From contig OZ241918.1 of NCBI GenBank assembly GCA_965203915.1, positions 1,488,001 through 1,552,000 of the forward strand: DNA of 64,000 bases, read 5' to 3'. Shown one piece after another: positions 8,973-18,085 of the stretch (the stretch's first letter is position 1; the number at the start of each line of letters is the position of its first letter). The DNA is from JASGCL01 sp965203915. Lineage in GTDB: Bacteria > Pseudomonadota > Alphaproteobacteria > JASGCL01. The notes below the pieces were generated by a model that saw only the letters and a list, made by a program, of their open reading frames with translations, searched no databases and was not told the origin of the DNA. The translations under genes were made by a program, and so were the position numbers.

Positions 8973-9713
8973 ATGGCAAAATCATCGTCCAAAGGGCGCG
9001 GCGGCCCGCCAAAAAAATCGCCCCCGAAAGAAAAAAATTTCTTGGGGTGGTTATTTACCGAAGTTGATAGCATCATCGCGCGCGACCCCGCGGCGCGTGG
9101 CCGCTTAGAGGTTATCTTGCTGTTTCACAATTATCACGCCATCAAAATGCACCGCCTCAACCATTTTTTATGGCGATGCCATTGCAAATTTTTACCCAAA
9201 TTAATCACCCTGTTCGTCCGTATTTGGAGTGGTATAGAAATTCACCCCGCCGCCAAAATTGGCAAAAGATTTTTTATCGACCATGGTATGGGGGTTGTGA
9301 TTGGCGAAACCGCCGAGATTGGTGACGATGTAACATTGTATCACGATGTTACGTTGGGCGGGGTTGCACCATCGATTAATTCGGCGACCCAGCGTCATCA
9401 AAAACGCCACCCAACTTTACAAGATAATGTTATCGTTGGTTCGGGGGCGCAAATTTTGGGCCCCATCACCGTGGGTCAGGGTGCGCGGGTTGGCGCCAAC
9501 GCGGTGGTGGTGAAGGACGTTCCGCCCTACACCACCGTGGTTGGCATCCCCGCCAAGGTCATTGAAAAATTAACCGATAAAGATACGGGGCGCGATTCTT
9601 TTTCGGCCTATGGCACGCCCGCCAACGCCACCGCCATTGACCCATTGTTGCATGAGATCAAACAATTGCAAAAACGAATAATCATTTTGGAAGAAAAATT
9701 AACAAAGAAATAA
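8973..9713 (+). CDS. cysE: Serine O-acetyltransferase
   Basis: A 246-residue enzyme making O-acetylserine, the cysteine precursor. The N-terminal helical part includes ARDPAARGRLEVILLFHNYHA; the left-handed beta-helix shows GIEIHPAAKIGKRFFIDHG, VIGETAEIGDDVTLYHDVTL and GSGAQILGPITVG. The last 20 residues form a short coiled coil. The ATG at 8973 follows AAGGGTAAGATT, a plausible ribosome site; the frame extends to an ATG at 8886 but that part is not family-like. No cysK neighbour is present in the window. Confidence 0.93.
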   Translation: MAKSSSKGRGGPPKKSPPKEKNFLGWLFTEVDSIIARDPAARGRLEVILLFHNYHAIKMHRLNHFLWRCHCKFLPKLITLFVRIWSGIEIHPAAKIGKRFFIDHGMGVVIGETAEIGDDVTLYHDVTLGGVAPSINSATQRHQKRHPTLQDNVIVGSGAQILGPITVGQGARVGANAVVVKDVPPYTTVVGIPAKVIEKLTDKDTGRDSFSAYGTPANATAIDPLLHEIKQLQKRIIILEEKLTKK

Positions 9714-9717
9714 ACTT

Positions 9718-11928
9718 CTAAGCCCGCAATTCCAATATCCAGCTTATTTTTGTTTCGCCTGGCACGGTTTGTCCTGACAACAAAATAACCTGGCAAGGCT
9801 CGGGCATAAAATCATTAAGGAAAAACCCGCGGGTAAGGGAAAGTGTCGCGCCTTGCGCGACCAAACGCCCGCTTGGTTTATCGCTGGATTGTAAAAAAAT
9901 TTCTTGCAACGCATGTATTTTGTTCAATAATTTTGCATCAGGATTTTCATGGGGTATCAACGGTTCGATAACGCCAGATGTTGCATCCTGGCCTTTGTTG
10001 TCGGCGGTAGGTTTTTTGATGGCGCGTTGCCAATGTTCTTCCAATTCCTTAATATGGGAATCGCTTTTGCCAAAGGCTTTGATATCGGGCGAAAGCGGTA
10101 GAAGAAAAAAGAAATCGATTCCCCCTGGTGCCATAATTTTTTCTATCACTTCTACATAAACTTTTGATTTTTTGACGCGTGGCATAAATATTTTTCGTTC
10201 CACTTCCCAAGATTTTTTATCCTTGTTGATAAATTTCTTTTTGGCAATAATCATGTCGCCACCAGGCAATAGAAATTTTTGGCATGCTACGTTACGCCAA
10301 TAACCCGCCCTGCCCGTTGCTAGTTTTAATCCATTGCCAAGATAATGATATTGTTTTTTTCCCACAAAATTGTGAAATGGCCGCCACGCCAACAAGTGGT
10401 CAAGCAAACCCCCGCCGCTGGAGTCAGGAAGCAACCACACCCCCGATCCGATGAAGGTTTTTTTCTTAAAAACCAAATCAAAGGTCATCATCAAATCGCC
10501 CGAGGTTAAATCGCTTTTGTCAACCAGCCATGGTTTTTCTTTTTTGTTTTCTTCGCGCCGTTGCCATGGCAAAAAGTAGGAAGGTTTAGAAGGGCGTTTT
10601 TTTTGCCTGTCATGCCCGACCATCGATAATATTAAATTGTTATCGGCCAAACATATTGGCAATTTGCTGGGAATGGCATCGTCAGGCGAAACATCGCTTT
10701 TCTTCTTACCGCCAAGCAACGACAGCGAACGTAATTGGTCATCTATCCTATCCAACACTTGGCGGTAAACGGGGTAATGGTCGAACAGGCTGTCTTGGTA
10801 TTTTTTATTGATGCTGGTTGATAATTCATGGCGCCATTGTTTTATAGAATGTTGGACAATATCTTCGGGCTGGTCATTGGCGCCATTCAATAACCAATGG
10901 GTCAGGCTCGTCAAATTGAGCAAGGTTAAAAATGGCGAGTTCACCGCCAAATGTTGGCTTGCCGCCATGTCATACAGTTCCAGCAAATGATAATGAATGG
11001 TTTTTGTCCTTAACCAAGATTTTCCCGATAAGGCCGATGATAATATTTTTTTATGGGCGTCCTTTTGCTGTTCGACCCGATAATATAGGTCAAGGTTGGC
11101 CAGGGCAAATTCTTGATGCAAACAGGTCAAATGATAGATTTGCCGCTCGGCATTACCCTTGCCAAATAATTTAATAACCGACAGGCTTTTTATAAAACTC
11201 TTAACAAAACCATTTTGATACCATGATAAAAAAATATTCCTTTTTATCATGGGAATAATTTGCGCCATGGCGGCGGCTCGCCATGCCGCAACCTCCCCCT
11301 GCGTCTTTTTATCGGTTATGCCCGTCAAGTCCATGGCTATCAAACCACGCAGGGTTAGGCTGGCCAATATCGTTATCAATAATTTATCCATGGCCTTATT
11401 AAAAATAAAACCGCCACCCAACATCTGCTTCACCGCTGCAACTTGAAAAGGCAAAAACCCTGCAATGCTATGCCCATGACTATGCCCATGACTATGGCTA
11501 TGACCTTTGAAATCTTTTTTTGATGTGGGTTTTTTCGCGCCAGGAATATCCGCAGCATCATTCAATGGCAAGCGTTGTGGCAGGGCCGCCAAATGTTGTG
11601 GCGATAAGTAAGGCAAATAAGACAGGGTGATATTGAGAAAATCATAAAATGATACCAAGGGAAAATATATCGTCTCCTCTTCCCTATCTACCCTTTCTTG
11701 TTGGTTTGAATCTTTGTCGCCATGCTTGGCGCGGGGGCTGCCCCATAGGTGCCGTTGAGGGTTGGGGTTGGGGTTGGGGTTTGTATTTTTTTCGGCGGTG
11801 AAGCCAATGTCAAATAAATTGTCGGGGGTTAAAATAACCCGTTCTAATTTTTCAAATAATATATCGTTACCCAAAAATACAGCGGGCGCGATGGTGAGCG
11901 AAATAGGTAGGGGCGTGTTTTGGTCCAT
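9718..11928 (-). CDS. Large protein of unknown function with Asn-Pro and His-rich tracts
   Basis: A 736-residue soluble-looking protein that I do not recognise. It ends four bases from cysE on the opposite strand. Near the N-terminus there is an Asn-Pro repeat (about residues 48-57) and a His/Ser/Gly tract (about 141-154, GHSHSHGHSHGHS) that could bind metal. The rest is well-formed, with charged loops. The C-terminal third (KIFMPRVKKSKVYVEVIEKI, then a hydrophobic FFFLLPLSPDIKAF) faintly recalls the beta-sandwich end of heparinase II/III-like proteins, but I could not find convincing catalytic motifs. No signal peptide. ATG at 11928 preferred over a TTG nine bases upstream. Confidence 0.6.
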   Translation of the reverse strand: MDQNTPLPISLTIAPAVFLGNDILFEKLERVILTPDNLFDIGFTAEKNTNPNPNPNPQRHLWGSPRAKHGDKDSNQQERVDREEETIYFPLVSFYDFLNITLSYLPYLSPQHLAALPQRLPLNDAADIPGAKKPTSKKDFKGHSHSHGHSHGHSIAGFLPFQVAAVKQMLGGGFIFNKAMDKLLITILASLTLRGLIAMDLTGITDKKTQGEVAAWRAAAMAQIIPMIKRNIFLSWYQNGFVKSFIKSLSVIKLFGKGNAERQIYHLTCLHQEFALANLDLYYRVEQQKDAHKKILSSALSGKSWLRTKTIHYHLLELYDMAASQHLAVNSPFLTLLNLTSLTHWLLNGANDQPEDIVQHSIKQWRHELSTSINKKYQDSLFDHYPVYRQVLDRIDDQLRSLSLLGGKKKSDVSPDDAIPSKLPICLADNNLILSMVGHDRQKKRPSKPSYFLPWQRREENKKEKPWLVDKSDLTSGDLMMTFDLVFKKKTFIGSGVWLLPDSSGGGLLDHLLAWRPFHNFVGKKQYHYLGNGLKLATGRAGYWRNVACQKFLLPGGDMIIAKKKFINKDKKSWEVERKIFMPRVKKSKVYVEVIEKIMAPGGIDFFFLLPLSPDIKAFGKSDSHIKELEEHWQRAIKKPTADNKGQDATSGVIEPLIPHENPDAKLLNKIHALQEIFLQSSDKPSGRLVAQGATLSLTRGFFLNDFMPEPCQVILLSGQTVPGETKISWILELRA

Positions 11929-11963
11929 TGTTACCAAAAAATAAAAAATTGATAAAAATAATA

Positions 11964-12830
11964 TTATGAACTGCTGGTTAAAAAATAATTAACCCGAAAA
12001 TTTTTCTTTGATAAAGAAACCTTATCGAACAAGGGATTATACAAAAGCCCCGTCAGGTCGATGGGCCGCAACCCCGCCGCGCGGCAATAGGCCGCCAACT
12101 CCTCAGGCTTAACAAATTGTTTGTATTGATGCGTTCCCTTGGGCAACAATTTCAAAATATATTCGGCGCCCACAATCGCCAACCCAAATGCCAAAAAATT
12201 GCGGTTGATGGTGGAAAAAATAACCAAGCCATCGGGCTTAACCAATTTTTTGATGGCGGCAACAAAATCTTCGGGGTTGGCAACATGTTCAATAACCTCC
12301 ATCGCCAACACCATGTCGAATGCTTGATGATATTTTTTGTCATGCAACAATTCTTCGGCGGTTGCCAATGCGAATCGCAAACCCTTAACCAGGTTATGGC
12401 TTGATTGATACGACTGCGCCACCCCCACCGTGGTTTCTTCGGCGTCGATACCCAATACATCCGCCCCCAAACCATGCAACGCCACCGACAACAAACCACC
12501 ACCGCAACCAATATCAAGCAACTTCTTGCCTTTGAATATATCTTTGGTCTGTTGCGCCTTGGTATGTTGTTGCCATTGCTTCATAATGTAATCAAGGCGG
12601 ACAGGGTTTAAGCGATGCAGCGGACGAAAGGGTCCTTTTTCATCCCACCATTGGGCTGCCATTTTTTCAAATTTTGACAATTCTTCTTCAATTTTACTGC
12701 TGGGTAGTTCCCTGGCCCCAGGTTGCGTCCTATTCTTTGCCCCATTCTTTGGCAACAATGCTTCGGCGGGGTTTTGATTATTTTTTATCATGAGGGTTGG
12801 TATGGATTTGCGGGAAGTTATGGTAAACAT
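11964..12830 (-). CDS. ubiG: Ubiquinone biosynthesis O-methyltransferase
   Basis: Performs the two O-methylations of ubiquinone synthesis with S-adenosylmethionine. Seen: EKMAAQWWDEKGPFRPLHRL followed by NPVRLDYI (UbiG signature), the SAM-binding LLDIGCGGGLLSVALHGLGA, the acid loop GIDAEE, and AMEVIEHVANPEDFV with FSTINRN. The first 50 residues are a polar extension; an alternative ATG lies at 12791. In many alphaproteobacteria ubiG lies next to and divergent from lysC, as here. Confidence 0.94.
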   Translation of the reverse strand: MFTITSRKSIPTLMIKNNQNPAEALLPKNGAKNRTQPGARELPSSKIEEELSKFEKMAAQWWDEKGPFRPLHRLNPVRLDYIMKQWQQHTKAQQTKDIFKGKKLLDIGCGGGLLSVALHGLGADVLGIDAEETTVGVAQSYQSSHNLVKGLRFALATAEELLHDKKYHQAFDMVLAMEVIEHVANPEDFVAAIKKLVKPDGLVIFSTINRNFLAFGLAIVGAEYILKLLPKGTHQYKQFVKPEELAAYCRAAGLRPIDLTGLLYNPLFDKVSLSKKNFRVNYFLTSSS

Positions 12831-12917
12831 TTACAACAATTTGCTTGAATAATCAAAAGAGAGTAGCTAGAAAAGAATAATCAATTTTGGAACAGTTTAC
12901 CGCTTAATAATACGTAA

Positions 12918-14222
12918 ATGCTAGCTCGCAATGTAATAAAAGATAGTTTGGTAATGAAATTTGGCGGCACTTCGGTTGGCGGGTTGGAGCGCATTCGTGC
13001 ATCCGCCAATATCATCAAATATTTTTTTGAAAAGGGAAAAGCCGAAGGTTATGGCCTATGCGTCGTTGTCTCGGCCATGGCGGGGGAAACCAATCGCCTG
13101 GTGGCCTTGGTCGGGGCGGTTAACCCTGGCAGCGACCTTCATATCAACCCCGAATATGATTCGGTGTTGGCAACGGGCGAAACGGTCAGCGCGGCCCTGA
13201 TGGCCCTAACATTGAGCGAGATGGGAATCCCCGCGCGATCCTGGCAAGGGTTTCAAATCCCCATCAAGACCAACGACCAACATGGTATGGCGCGTATTCG
13301 TGATATCGATGCCACGCAAATAAAAAAATCCATCAGCAAGGGCGAAGTGGCGGTGGTCACTGGTTTTCAAGGCATCACCGCCGATGGTCGCATCACCACC
13401 CTGGGGCGCGGTGGGTCGGATACCTCGGCCGTTGCCATGGCCGTTGCCTTGGGTTCGTTGCGTTGCGATATTTACACCGATGTTGATGGCGTTTACAGTG
13501 CCGACCCGCGTTCGGTGCCCACCGCCAAAAAATTGCCGATGGTGGCCTATGAAGAAATGTTGGAAATGGCATCGGCGGGTTCGAAAGTGCTTCATGCGCG
13601 GTCGGTGGAATTGGCGATGAAATTCAAAATGCCTTTACAAGTTTTATCCAGTTTTGTAGAACCCAACCAACAAAACAATGGCACCATGGTGGTTGATGAA
13701 AAAAATGTAGGGACAAGCATGAAAAGTAAAAATAAGATAGAAGAAAAAGTTATCACGGCGGTCGCGGTCGACAACCAAGAGGCCAAGCTAACCATCTACA
13801 AAATTAAAAATCAGCCTGGCATGGCGGCAAGGATATTTAGCCTGTTGGCCGATATTAATATAAATGTTGATATGATTATTCAATCGGGGTCGCACCACGA
13901 ACGGGGCGATGATTTTTCAGATATTACCTTCACCCTGCCGCGCCAAGAATTAAAACGCGGGTTGGAAATTTTAGAAAAGAACAAAGCAAGTATTGGTTAT
14001 GAAGATATTGTCGCCGATGACAAGGTTTCAAAAATATCAATCATCGGGGTGGGGATGCGGTCGTCGCCTGGCGTTGCCAAAACCATGTTCACCACCCTGG
14101 CGGCGGCTAATATCAATATCGAAGCTATTGCCACCAGCGAAATAAAAATAAGTATTTTGGTGCATCCGTCGGATTCTGACCAAGCGGTCAAAATTTTGCA
14201 CAAGGCCTTTCAATTGGGCTAA
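12918..14222 (+). CDS. lysC: Aspartate kinase
   Basis: A 434-residue first enzyme of the aspartate family pathway (Lys, Thr, Met, diaminopimelate). Kinase domain motifs: VMKFGGTSVGGLERI near the start, VVSAMAGETNRL, VTGFQGITADGRITTLGRGG, and TDVDGVYSADPR. Two C-terminal ACT domains follow (about residues 280-350 and 370-434; VGMRSSPGVAKTMFTTLA opens the second), the usual site of lysine/threonine feedback. Divergent from ubiG with an 87-base gap. An in-frame ATG at 12954 is possible. Confidence 0.95.
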   Translation: MLARNVIKDSLVMKFGGTSVGGLERIRASANIIKYFFEKGKAEGYGLCVVVSAMAGETNRLVALVGAVNPGSDLHINPEYDSVLATGETVSAALMALTLSEMGIPARSWQGFQIPIKTNDQHGMARIRDIDATQIKKSISKGEVAVVTGFQGITADGRITTLGRGGSDTSAVAMAVALGSLRCDIYTDVDGVYSADPRSVPTAKKLPMVAYEEMLEMASAGSKVLHARSVELAMKFKMPLQVLSSFVEPNQQNNGTMVVDEKNVGTSMKSKNKIEEKVITAVAVDNQEAKLTIYKIKNQPGMAARIFSLLADININVDMIIQSGSHHERGDDFSDITFTLPRQELKRGLEILEKNKASIGYEDIVADDKVSKISIIGVGMRSSPGVAKTMFTTLAAANINIEAIATSEIKISILVHPSDSDQAVKILHKAFQLG

Positions 14223-14346
14223 ACCCAGCGATTGTTTACAGGCTTGCGAAAATTATCTTTTTAGACTATAATAACTATCGTATTACGAGAACGAATTGAA
14301 AACAAAAGGCTTCACAACCAACCAGCATAACAAAGGACAATGACGC

Positions 14347-14859
14347 ATGTTTAATAATAAAGATAAAGCACCCCAATATTTTCGCCAAGAAGCCAATTAT
14401 GCGGGCGATGAAAAGCCAATCATCTTGGTTGATGGTCCCGACGGCAACATGGATTCGGTGATAGATATTTCAGGCCAAGGCGTCCATTCGCACGATGGTT
14501 ATGGTGCCAAGGGCGCGCGCCGCGATAATGATGCAACCCGTGAAATTATTAGTTTGCCCGTCAACGACCCATCGCAAGGGGAAGAAATCATCGGCGATGA
14601 ATGGCTTAATGGTTCAGAAATTATTGCTAGCAATGTTCGTGCGGCTTCTCATGCGGCCATCAATCAATTCCGCCAAGCGGTGCGCGACAAGGCGATGAAT
14701 CGCGCGGGTGGCAATGCGGTCAACATCGGCCGTGGTCATGTCACGATTGAGGAAGTGGTGCGGGAATCGGTTCGCCCCTATCTTAAAACATGGGTTGACC
14801 ATAATTTGGAAAGCATTGTTAAAGAAGTCATGCGGCGCGAATTGGCGCGTTTGGGTTAG
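14347..14859 (+). CDS. PopZ-like DUF2497 polar organising protein
   Basis: A 170-residue, acidic, low-complexity protein whose C-terminus (VTIEEVVRESVRPYLKTWVD, then HNLESIVKEVMRRELARL) is the DUF2497/PopZ signature helices. PopZ proteins self-assemble at cell poles in alphaproteobacteria and tether chromosome origins and signalling proteins. The ATG follows AAAGGA ten bases upstream. In many alphaproteobacteria this gene lies directly before valS; here valS begins about 4.8 kb downstream, with an accessory-looking block between. Confidence 0.82.
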   Translation: MFNNKDKAPQYFRQEANYAGDEKPIILVDGPDGNMDSVIDISGQGVHSHDGYGAKGARRDNDATREIISLPVNDPSQGEEIIGDEWLNGSEIIASNVRAASHAAINQFRQAVRDKAMNRAGGNAVNIGRGHVTIEEVVRESVRPYLKTWVDHNLESIVKEVMRRELARLG

Positions 14860-14975
14860 TTGAATATAACCGCCTATCTCTTATCCTTGCCAATTTTTTT
14901 TGTAGCCCTTCATGGCTTATCGTCATAAGCTTGTTTACTATTTTTGTATGATGTTATCCTATAGCAAACGCTAGC

Positions 14976-15626
14976 ATGACAGAGGCCTTTTCCTTTATCA
15001 CCCTCCCCTGCCCCAATGTTGAACCGCGGGCAAATGGCGTGGTGCCCCAATTCATCGTCATTCATTATACCGACACGGTTGATTTTGACGAAACCTGCGC
15101 CATCCTGCAAGACCCACAAAAAAAAGTCAGCAGCCACATCGTGATAGATGTCGATGGCAAGGTTTACAGGTTGGTTGACGATGACAAAACCGCCTGGCAT
15201 GCGGGGTTAAGTTATTGGCGCGGTATACGCAACATCAACCATCATGCGCTGGGGGTTGAATTGCAACATGGCGGGGTGCGCTACCCCGATAAAAATGGCA
15301 AACTTAGCGACTTCCCGCCCAAACAAATGGGGGCCTTGATAAATTTGCTGCAATATTGGCAAAAGAAATTTTCCATCACCGCGCCTAATATAATTGGGCA
15401 TAGCGATGTGTCGCCAGGACGCAAAATTGACCCAGGGGAAAAATTTCCTTGGCCCACCCTGGTGGCAAAAAACCTCGCCCAAGATATGACGCCGCATCGC
15501 GCCATCCTCACCATGCCCGATGATGAGGCACGTCAAGCCTTGCTTGCCCTTGGTTATGACCCACAGGTTGATACGGCAATATTACGCCAAGCATTTGGCT
15601 TAAGGTTGGGCATAGACCCCGCATAA
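14976..15626 (+). CDS. N-acetylmuramoyl-L-alanine amidase (AmiD type, Amidase_2)
   Basis: A 216-residue zinc amidase cutting the bond between MurNAc and L-Ala in peptidoglycan fragments. Zn ligand His in FIVIHYTDT, then SSHIVIDVDGKVYRLVDDD, AWHAGLSYWRG, ALGVELQHGG, and the second His plus catalytic Lys/Asp in IIGHSDVSPGRKIDPG. No signal peptide or lipobox is seen, so a cytoplasmic recycling role like AmpD is as likely as a periplasmic one. It ends 41 bases before rnpB. Confidence 0.9.
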   Translation: MTEAFSFITLPCPNVEPRANGVVPQFIVIHYTDTVDFDETCAILQDPQKKVSSHIVIDVDGKVYRLVDDDKTAWHAGLSYWRGIRNINHHALGVELQHGGVRYPDKNGKLSDFPPKQMGALINLLQYWQKKFSITAPNIIGHSDVSPGRKIDPGEKFPWPTLVAKNLAQDMTPHRAILTMPDDEARQALLALGYDPQVDTAILRQAFGLRLGIDPA

Positions 15627-15667
15627 CAAGCTTGCAAATGCTGCTATATTTTTGCAATATCGATATG

Positions 15668-16036
15668 GAATCGTGGCCCGGCGATTGCAGAAATTTTGGT
15701 AACATTTTTTTTGAGGAAAGTCGGGGCTTTATTTTTGGGATCCATTCCGCCTAACGGGCGGCGGCAGGGTTGGCGACGACCCTGTTAGTGACAGTGTCAC
15801 AGAAAATAACCGCCACGCAAGTGGTAAGGGTGAAAAGGTGGGGTAAGAGCCCACCGCTATCCTTGGCAACAAGGTAGGCTGGACAAACCAAATGGTAAGC
15901 AAGACCAAATAGGACCATCGCTATAACCCATGTTCCAAAAGGGTTGATGGTCGGGTTGGTCGCAAGATGTTGGTGGCAACGCCAACACCAGATGAATAAT
16001 CGCCTAATACAGAACCCCGCTTATGGGCCACGATTC
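15668..16036 (+). ncRNA. rnpB: RNase P RNA, bacterial type A
   Basis: Catalytic RNA that processes tRNA 5' ends. The 5' strand GAATCGTGGCCC (15668-15679) and the 3' strand GGGCCACGATTC (16025-16036) form a perfect 12-bp P1 helix that fixes both ends. Conserved elements in order: GAGGAAAGTC (P4 5' strand, about 15713), AGTGACAGTGTCACAGAAA, GGTGGGGTAAGAGCCCACCG, GGTAAGCAAGACCAAATAGG and TACAGAACCCCGCTTA (P4 3' strand). A T-run follows directly, so P1 plus the T-run may terminate transcription. TTGCAA at 15632-15637 may be a -35 element; the -10 is weak. Open frames over this RNA are not genes. Confidence 0.95.
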
Positions 16037-16105
16037 TTTTTTCTTGTTATTTTTAAAGAACATGCTATACAGTTGTTAGGTCTAGCCAGTTGGCAGATTG
16101 GAGAG

Positions 16106-16133
16106 GGCTGGAGTTTTGCTCCAGCCTTTTCTT
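16106..16133 (+). terminator. Rho-independent terminator downstream of rnpB
   Basis: GGCTGGAG (16106-16113) pairs perfectly with CTCCAGCC (16119-16126) around a five-base loop, followed by TTTTCTTT. It reads rightward and lies 70 bases beyond rnpB, so it ends either rnpB read-through or a short separate transcript (see findings). Confidence 0.85.
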
Positions 16134-16136
16134 TAT

Positions 16137-16928
16137 TTAACTGGGCAAGAACAAAATACCATATCCTTTTATTTGCGCTATATTTTGTGGCGAAGTTCTA
16201 ATTTTATTTTTTATAATATTAACAACTTTATAATTAAAATGATTCTTATTTAGTTGGATGATACCATATTCTGAAAGTATAAAGTGCTTCATAAGATTAG
16301 CCAACATATCAGATATTTCTAAGCCAACATTATAGTCATCTTTCGTTTTTATTTGTATGCTCTTATTTATAAGATTTTTATACATGGCATCTAATCTATA
16401 ATCTTGGTATCTTTGCTCATAAAACTTATCAAATTGCGACAATAAATCCTTATCATAACTATTTCCTCTCGATTCAATAACCACCTCCCCCTGGGATTTG
16501 TTATTATCGGCTAAAAATCTAGCGTATCTTGCCATAATGACGGAAAGGGCAAAGCCATAAACTTCCCAACTGTTAAAATATTTTTTCTGATGGCGTTCCT
16601 TATCTATAACCACGGATACAATTGTTATCTCCGTTTCTTTTAAAAAATTCAAATACATATCATTAAATTTCTTTTCCACGACAGAATCTTTTAAAATACC
16701 AAAATTATTATTTTTATTTTTTATATCATTTAAGTGCATATAAGGTTTAGGATAGCCTGCTTTAACAAATATACTACGAATTCTTTCCCAACTATCCATG
16801 ATGTTCTGATAACTATCATTGTTAATAATAATTCCATTAAGGCAAAAATACTTGTCCTTTGAGTCCCTAGTCAATTTGCTATTTAAACTGGCAGTGCCGC
16901 TCTCATCAAGGTATATAGTAAATCCCAT
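16137..16928 (-). CDS. DUF3800 domain protein
   Basis: A 263-residue AT-rich gene in a richer-GC background. The N-terminus IYLDESGTASL is the DUF3800 hallmark (acidic LDESG); the C-terminal NVGLEISDMLANLM holds the second conserved acidic segment. The family is predicted to have an RNase H-like nuclease fold and occurs widely on mobile elements and in defence neighbourhoods; activity is largely uncharacterised. The ATG at 16928 is preferred (MGFTIYLDESG); an in-frame ATG lies at 16949. It stands alone, convergent with rnpB; base composition suggests acquisition. Confidence 0.82.
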   Translation of the reverse strand: MGFTIYLDESGTASLNSKLTRDSKDKYFCLNGIIINNDSYQNIMDSWERIRSIFVKAGYPKPYMHLNDIKNKNNNFGILKDSVVEKKFNDMYLNFLKETEITIVSVVIDKERHQKKYFNSWEVYGFALSVIMARYARFLADNNKSQGEVVIESRGNSYDKDLLSQFDKFYEQRYQDYRLDAMYKNLINKSIQIKTKDDYNVGLEISDMLANLMKHFILSEYGIIQLNKNHFNYKVVNIIKNKIRTSPQNIAQIKGYGILFLPS

Positions 16929-17048
16929 TTTTTTGTCCCCATATAGCAATTATTATAGGCTAAAGTAATTTTGCACCATTGATGATTTAGAATATCTTTT
17001 CAACTTTTTTTTCTTGCTTCTTTTGTATTATTTATATAATATATTTAC

Positions 17049-18053
17049 ATGAGAAAAACGCGCCCTTATTTATTGATGGCTCTAGCGGCCTTCATGGTTG
17101 TTTCCCTATTCGGCACCCCCGCGCTTGCGGAAACCACCAAACTAACCCTGTTGCAATTCAACATTTTAAATGCCGACGAGAAGGGGACGGATGCTGCAAT
17201 TAAGCAAACCGTAAAAATTATGAAGGCAACCAAAGCCGATATTATCGCGGTGTCGGAGGTAAGATTGGACAACCCCGATGAAAAAAATCCTGGCCCCACG
17301 GGCCCATCGATTGCTCAAAAATTGGCAAAGGGGTTGGGTTATAATTATTACGACCAATCGGGGTTTTATGACGCCGACAAGGAACGCACCAAAGACCACC
17401 CCGCCATTTGGGCCAACGCTATCTTAAGCAAATACCCTATCGAACAGGGCACGCCGCTTGGCTTGGGCGCCCATATCAATGTTAACGGGCGTAAAGTTTT
17501 ATTATTTAGTTTAAACCTCGATTACAAACCTTATCCCCCCTATCAAATTAACAACATCGAATATGAAGGTTTCCCCTTTATAAAAACTGAAAAAGAAGCC
17601 ATCTATTACGCCAACATGGCGCATGCCGATGCCGTGGCCGAAGTTATGAAGGAAGTTAAAAGCGAAGGCAAAAATAGCGATGCTGTTTTTATCTTGGGCG
17701 ATTTTAACGAACCTTCTCATCGCGATTGGACCAGCAAGGCGGTTGCCGCAAAATTGCACCCAGTCAAAGTTGCTTGGCCAACCACACAAAAATTAGAAAA
17801 AATGGGTTTCGTTGATACCTATCGCGCGGCTAACCCCGACGAAGTTGCCAAGCCTGGGATGACCTGGACACCGACCACCGCGGCCAATGACCCCACCGAC
17901 CATCATGACCGCATAGATTTTGTTTTTGCCAAAGCAAAAAACCTGAAGGTTATCAACAGCATGGTCGTGGGTGAAAGCAAAGACAATGCCGACATCGTGG
18001 TGACCCCTTGGCTTTCCGACCATCGCGCCGTGGTATCACAGATCGAATTTTAA
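17049..18053 (+). CDS. Exported endonuclease/exonuclease/phosphatase family protein
   Basis: A 334-residue protein with a clear signal peptide (residues 1-27, MRKTRPYLLMALAAF then GTPALAET). The EEP fold shows LTLLQFNILNADE, the metal-binding Glu in IIAVSEVRL, the ILGDFNEPSH motif, HHDRIDFVFAK and the terminal SDHRAVVSQIEF. Substrate could be nucleic acid, phosphoinositide-like or sphingolipid; sequence does not decide. Predicted periplasmic or secreted. Confidence 0.86.
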   Translation: MRKTRPYLLMALAAFMVVSLFGTPALAETTKLTLLQFNILNADEKGTDAAIKQTVKIMKATKADIIAVSEVRLDNPDEKNPGPTGPSIAQKLAKGLGYNYYDQSGFYDADKERTKDHPAIWANAILSKYPIEQGTPLGLGAHINVNGRKVLLFSLNLDYKPYPPYQINNIEYEGFPFIKTEKEAIYYANMAHADAVAEVMKEVKSEGKNSDAVFILGDFNEPSHRDWTSKAVAAKLHPVKVAWPTTQKLEKMGFVDTYRAANPDEVAKPGMTWTPTTAANDPTDHHDRIDFVFAKAKNLKVINSMVVGESKDNADIVVTPWLSDHRAVVSQIEF

Positions 18054-18085
18054 TCGCCGCTGGTTTGATGTTTAGGGGTTGCGCC

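Noticed and set aside
12139..12517. Several open frames on both strands inside ubiG and similar shadows inside lysC, valS, nrdA and the MHS transporter
   Set aside because: They lie wholly within genes with clear conserved motifs and show no family-like sequence of their own.
15944..16201. An 85-codon rightward frame
   Set aside because: It overlaps the 3' half of rnpB, whose ends and conserved cores are clear.
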